From the NCBI GenBank assembly GCA_035649235.1, contig DASRJX010000105.1:1-18085 (forward strand): a stretch of DNA of 18,085 bases. Reading direction: 5' to 3'. Positions 14,415 to 18,085 of the stretch are shown piece by piece. Made by a program: the position numbers and the translations under genes. Every line of letters begins with the position of its first letter. Positions within the stretch are counted from its first letter, which is position 1. This DNA is from DASRJX01 sp035649235 (GTDB taxonomy: Bacteria; Acidobacteriota; Polarisedimenticolia; Gp22-AA2). Under the pieces are notes generated by a model that was given only the letters and a program-made list of their open reading frames with translations, was not told the DNA's origin and ran no database searches.

Positions 14415-16083
14415 GGCGGCCAGGACCCCGCACCAGCCGCTCCAGATCGTGCCGCTGGGAGGACTCGGCGAATTCGGTCTCAACTGCACGGTCCTGCGCT
14501 ACGGCCACGAACTCATTGTGGTGGACGCCGGCGTCATGTTCCCCGAGGAGCAGATCCTCGGGGTCAACGTGGTCATCCCGGAGCTCGCCTGGGTCTTTGA
14601 GCGGCCGGACGAGGTGCGGGGCATCGTCCTGACCCACGGTCACGAGGACCACGTCGGCGCCCTCCCCTACCTCTACGACAAGGCGCGCGTGCCGATCTAC
14701 GGCAGCGATTTCACCCTCGGCCTGGCCGCCCGCAAGCTCCGCGAGCACGGCCTGCCGGCCGAGCGCGACCTGAAAGTCGTCAAGGCCCGCGACGAGATCA
14801 CCCTGGGCCCGTTCAAGATCGAGTTCATCCAGGTGACCCACAGCATTCCCGGCACGCTCGCGCTGGCGATCGGGACGCCCCAGGGGACGGTCATCCATTC
14901 GGCCGACTTCAAAATGGACCAGACGCCGATTGACGGCCGCACCTTCGACTTCCAGACCTTCTCCTATTACGGCGACCAGGGGGTGCTGGCGTTGCTGTCG
15001 GACAGCACCAACGCCGAGGTGGAGGGCTTCAGCGGCTCGGAGCGGCTGGTGGGCGAGGCGCTCGACGGCCTGTTCCGGAAGGCACCGGGACGCATCCTGT
15101 TCAGCACCTTCGCGAGCAACGTGCACCGGCTCCAACAGGTCATCGACCACGCCGCGACCTACAAGAGGAAGGTGGCGCTGGTCGGCGCCAGCATGAACTC
15201 GACCACCTCCGTGGCCCAGGAGCTGGGACACCTCAAGGTGCCCGCCGGCACCATCGTCGAGCCGGGTGAGCTGCGCCGGCTGCCCCCCCAGAAGACCGTC
15301 ATCCTGGCCGCCGGCAGCCAGGGGGAGCCGATGTCGGCCCTGTCGCGCATCGCCCTCGACGACCATCGGGAGGCGAGCATCGGCCCGGGGGACCTGGTGC
15401 TGATCTCGGCGCGCGCCATCCCCGGCAACGAACGCTCCATCAACCGCGTCATCAATCACATCTACCGGCGCGGGGCAGACGTCCTGTTCGGAGGCGGACC
15501 TCCCTACCACGTCTCGGGGCACGCCAGCCAGGAGGAGCTGAAGATCATGCTGACGCTCACCCGGCCGCACTTCTTCATCCCCGTGCACGGCGAGATCCGA
15601 CAGCTCTACAGCCACGCGCGCCTGGCGGAGAGGACGGGCCTCCCCCGGGAGCGGATCCTCCTGGCCGAGAGCGGCGATGTCATCGAGATCGACGGCAAGG
15701 CGGGCGGGCTCAACGGCAAGGTCCGCGCCGGACGGGTGTTCATCGACGGCACCTTCGAGGAGGTGGACGAGATCGTGGTGCGCGACCGGCGCCACATCTC
15801 CGAGGGGGGCGTGGTCCTGGCGATCGTGGCGATCGACAAGCAGAGCGGCGCCATGGCGGGGGATCCGGAGATCGTCAGCCGCGGCTTCGTGCTCCAGGAC
15901 GGGCGGCCGGACCTGATGACCGAGGCGGCGCGCGTCGTGCGCCGGGCGGTCGAGGCGGCCACGCCCGAGGAGCGCGCCGACCGCGGGGTGCTCAAGGCCA
16001 TGATCCAGCGGGACCTGAAGCGCTTCTTCCGCAAGCAGCTCGACCGCCGGCCGATGATCATCCCCACGGTCCTCGAGACGTGA
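14392..16083 (+). CDS. rnj: Ribonuclease J
   Basis: This 563-residue metallo-beta-lactamase/beta-CASP enzyme is a 5'-to-3' exoribonuclease and endoribonuclease of RNA decay and processing. The zinc-binding motif HGHEDH (82-87) is intact, and THSIPG and SADFKMD supply further ligands and fold landmarks. The beta-CASP region includes SDSTNAE, TFASNVHR and VHGEIRQLYSHA; a C-terminal domain follows to the end. Length matches RNase J1-type enzymes. The GTG at 14392 begins MTKRSRSEAARTPHQPLQIV, reaching the family PLGGLGE motif at 21-27. It overlaps rsmA by 23 bases. Presence of RNase J suggests mRNA turnover like that of Firmicutes, Actinobacteria and related lineages rather than a purely RNase E-based one. 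Confidence 0.95.
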   Translation: MTKRSRSEAARTPHQPLQIVPLGGLGEFGLNCTVLRYGHELIVVDAGVMFPEEQILGVNVVIPELAWVFERPDEVRGIVLTHGHEDHVGALPYLYDKARVPIYGSDFTLGLAARKLREHGLPAERDLKVVKARDEITLGPFKIEFIQVTHSIPGTLALAIGTPQGTVIHSADFKMDQTPIDGRTFDFQTFSYYGDQGVLALLSDSTNAEVEGFSGSERLVGEALDGLFRKAPGRILFSTFASNVHRLQQVIDHAATYKRKVALVGASMNSTTSVAQELGHLKVPAGTIVEPGELRRLPPQKTVILAAGSQGEPMSALSRIALDDHREASIGPGDLVLISARAIPGNERSINRVINHIYRRGADVLFGGGPPYHVSGHASQEELKIMLTLTRPHFFIPVHGEIRQLYSHARLAERTGLPRERILLAESGDVIEIDGKAGGLNGKVRAGRVFIDGTFEEVDEIVVRDRRHISEGGVVLAIVAIDKQSGAMAGDPEIVSRGFVLQDGRPDLMTEAARVVRRAVEAATPEERADRGVLKAMIQRDLKRFFRKQLDRRPMIIPTVLET

Positions 16084-16085
16084 GG

Positions 16086-16091
16086 TAGAAT
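16086..16091 (+). promoter_or_regulatory. TAGAAT -10 box giving a probable leaderless ftsK mRNA
   Basis: TAGAAT starts two bases after the RNase J stop codon and lies nine bases before the ftsK ATG at 16101. A GAGG lies too far upstream (15 bases) to serve as a normal ribosome-binding site, and no -35 match is seen. The layout equals that in front of the sulfatase-like and RNase J genes. Confidence 0.45.
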
Positions 16092-16100
16092 TTCCCGCGT

Positions 16101-18085
16101 ATGGCGTCCCGCCGGCGCAGGACCTCCCCCCGCCGCGACACCCCGGCCTCCCGCAGCGTCCTGGCGGAAGGACTCGCTATCCTGCTGATGGCGTCCGCCG
16201 TCCTGGTCGCCCTCAGCCTCCTGTCCCACGACGAATCCGACCCGGTGCCGTGGCTGGGTGAATTCCGCGGCGAGCCGGTCGGCAATCTCGCCGGGATCGT
16301 CGGGGCCCTCCTGTCCGAGGCCCTCTATCAGACCTTCGGCTATGCGGCGTGGAGCGCCCCCTTCCTGATGCTGCTCATCGGCTGGCGCACATTCTGGAGA
16401 CGGCCCGCCCGTCCCTTCGTCGGCGTGCTCGGGGGCGCGCTGGTCCTCCTGTCTCTCACCGCCTGCCTCGACCTGACGCTCGGAGAGCGTGGGCCGATGC
16501 CGGCGCACCGCGCGGGCGGCTGGATTGGCATGGTGGCGGCCCTGGCCCTGGCGCGCCTGCTCGGCCGCTGGGGCGGGCTCGTCGTGTCCCTGGCGCTCTC
16601 GGGCCTCGGCCTCCTGGTCCTGGGCAGGGCGACGTTCGTGGACGGCGTGCGGGCCCTGGGAGCCCGCGTGGCGGGCCTCGCCCGGACCGCCTGGCTCGCC
16701 TGGGTGCGCCATCGCGAGGCGAGGCGGCGCGAGCGCCTGAGGCGGGAGCTGGCCGAGCGGCAGCGGCAGCGCCTGGAGAAAGCGGTCGCTCGCGAGCAGG
16801 CGGAGGCGGAGCCGATCGCGGAGCCGCGAGCCGCGGCGCCGATCCCCCTCCTGGCTGAGACCCCCGAAGCTGCCGCGGCACGCACGCCGGCGGACCCGGT
16901 GCGCACCGCCCGCCGCGCCGCGCGGCAGGCTCAGGCCCCGGCCTCCGATTCAAAGGGGGCGGCCGCGGCGCAGCCCCAGTTCGACTTCGTGGAGGCGATG
17001 CCGCGCTACGCCCCTCCCCCGCTGTCGCTGCTCAACCCGCCACAGCACGAGCAGCAGGCGGACGAGAAGGAGCTGGTGGAGACGGCGCGCCTCATCACCG
17101 AGAAGTGCCGCGAGTTCGACGTCAACGGCCAGGTGATCGCCATCCAGCCGGGGCCCGTGGTGACGGTGTTCGAGTTCAAGCCGGACGCCGGCGTCAAGTA
17201 CAGCCGCATCGTGACCCTGTCCGACGATCTGTGCCTGGCGATCAAGGCGGAGTCGATCCGCATCGACCGCATCCCGGGGAAGTCGACGGTCGGGATCGAG
17301 GTGCCGAACCGCAAGCGCGAGACGATCTCGCTGCGCGAGATGCTGAGCAGCGAGCGGTTCCAGCGCGCCCCGGCCTCCCTCACCCTGGCCCTCGGCAAGG
17401 AGATCAACGGGGAGCCGTACTACGCCGATCTCGCCCGGATGCCGCACCTGCTGGTGGCCGGATCGACGGGCTCCGGCAAGAGCGTCTGCCTCAACACCCT
17501 CCTCACCTCCATCCTCTACAAGGCCAGCCCGGAGGAGGTGAAGTTCATCATGATCGATCCGAAGCGGCTGGAGCTGGGCGTGTACGAAAACATCCCGCAC
17601 CTCCTGACTCCTCTGGTCACCGACACCAAGAAGGCCGGGAACGCGCTGCGCTGGGCGACGCTCGAGATGGAGCGGCGCTACAAGCAGCTGGCGGAAGCGG
17701 GCGTGCGCAGCATCGACCAGTACAACGTGCTGATGCGGCGTCAGCTCGGGAAGCCGGGAGCGCGCGAGCCCGAAGCGGCGCCGCCCGCGGTCCCGGACAG
17801 CACGGGCGCCCCGCCGGCCGAAGGCGGCGCGAACGCCGGGCCGACGCCGGGCGAGACCGACGCCCTCGGGGCGGCGGCCGCCGCAAAGAAGCCCGGACTC
17901 ATGATGGAGAAGCCGGCGATCCTCCCCTACATCGTCATCCTGGTCGACGAGCTGGCCGATCTCATGATGACGACCGGCCGCGAGGTGGAGGAGGCGATCA
18001 CGCGCCTGGCGCAGATGGCCCGTGCCGTCGGCATCCACCTCATTCTGTCGACGCAGCGCCCGTCCGTCGACATCATCACCGGCGT
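16101..18085 (+). CDS. ftsK: DNA translocase FtsK/SpoIIIE, 3' end beyond window
   Basis: The first 661 codons are present and the frame is open to the window end. The protein starts with an arginine-rich cytoplasmic segment. About four hydrophobic helices follow within residues 20-178, then a charged Arg/Ala/Pro-rich linker (about 185-310). The RecA-like motor has Walker A GSTGSGKS (454-461), IDPKRLEL and Walker B IVILVDELADLM near 611. FtsK anchors at the septum and pumps chromosome ends apart so that dimers resolve at dif. The start is the ATG at 16101, 17 bases after the RNase J stop. A low-complexity Pro/Ala/Gly insertion (about 547-603) sits before the Walker B strand, a site where homologues also vary. 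The C-terminal gamma domain is not visible. Confidence 0.93.
   Translation, partial: MASRRRRTSPRRDTPASRSVLAEGLAILLMASAVLVALSLLSHDESDPVPWLGEFRGEPVGNLAGIVGALLSEALYQTFGYAAWSAPFLMLLIGWRTFWRRPARPFVGVLGGALVLLSLTACLDLTLGERGPMPAHRAGGWIGMVAALALARLLGRWGGLVVSLALSGLGLLVLGRATFVDGVRALGARVAGLARTAWLAWVRHREARRRERLRRELAERQRQRLEKAVAREQAEAEPIAEPRAAAPIPLLAETPEAAAARTPADPVRTARRAARQAQAPASDSKGAAAAQPQFDFVEAMPRYAPPPLSLLNPPQHEQQADEKELVETARLITEKCREFDVNGQVIAIQPGPVVTVFEFKPDAGVKYSRIVTLSDDLCLAIKAESIRIDRIPGKSTVGIEVPNRKRETISLREMLSSERFQRAPASLTLALGKEINGEPYYADLARMPHLLVAGSTGSGKSVCLNTLLTSILYKASPEEVKFIMIDPKRLELGVYENIPHLLTPLVTDTKKAGNALRWATLEMERRYKQLAEAGVRSIDQYNVLMRRQLGKPGAREPEAAPPAVPDSTGAPPAEGGANAGPTPGETDALGAAAAAKKPGLMMEKPAILPYIVILVDELADLMMTTGREVEEAITRLAQMARAVGIHLILSTQRPSVDIITG

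Noticed and set aside
14272..15795. Long minus-strand open frame opposite RNase J
   Set aside because: Antisense shadow typical of high-GC DNA; no family features, while the plus-strand product has all RNase J motifs.

Overview
The window comes from a GC-rich bacterial chromosome (about 70% G+C by eye). Genes are tightly packed and nearly all stop with TGA. The gene set points to a Gram-negative member of Acidobacteriota or a related soil or subsurface phylum: RsmA, RNase J and an FtsK/SpoIIIE translocase in a row, a complete Bat (Bacteroides aerotolerance-like) operon, HemW, and a lipoprotein of the sulfatase/alkaline phosphatase superfamily ending in an LRSLGYV tail. The taxonomic call is an inference; no rRNA or other definitive marker is present.

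Left part (1-3430). The first bases hold the N-terminus of a probable acyl-CoA dehydrogenase read leftwards, with its own promoter. An AT-rich promoter island with inverted repeats then drives a small heat shock protein (Hsp20), followed by a textbook intrinsic terminator. A low-specificity threonine aldolase (minus strand) and the sulfatase-superfamily lipoprotein (plus strand) diverge from about 1900.

Centre (3468-13018). One long minus-strand operon starts at a sigma70-type promoter at 12990-13018. It encodes MoxR AAA+ ATPase, DUF58 VWA-like protein, a BatD/DUF4381-like membrane protein, BatA, BatB, BatC, BatD, BatE and finally HemW. Apart from the 38-base moxR-DUF58 gap, the junctions are 1- or 4-base start/stop overlaps, indicating translational coupling; the one uncertainty is batC, which is interrupted. 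MoxR is expected to act on the VWA-domain membrane proteins, with the BatD and TPR proteins as periplasmic and membrane partners. batC carries two in-frame TAG codons in its polyglutamine linker, yet the reading frame beyond them is intact and ends in a family-like tail that overlaps the batD start.

Right part (13090-18085). Thioredoxin (minus) diverges from rsmA (plus). rsmA overlaps the RNase J gene, which is followed by ftsK, cut by the window end. The sulfatase, RNase J and ftsK genes each have a TATAAT or TAGAAT hexamer 7-9 bases before the start codon and no Shine-Dalgarno sequence, suggesting leaderless mRNAs, whereas neighbouring genes such as hsp20, batC and trxA have clear Shine-Dalgarno sequences.

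The most unusual signals are the double-amber batC and the leaderless-promoter pattern. No CRISPR array, tRNA, rRNA, insertion sequence or phage gene was seen.
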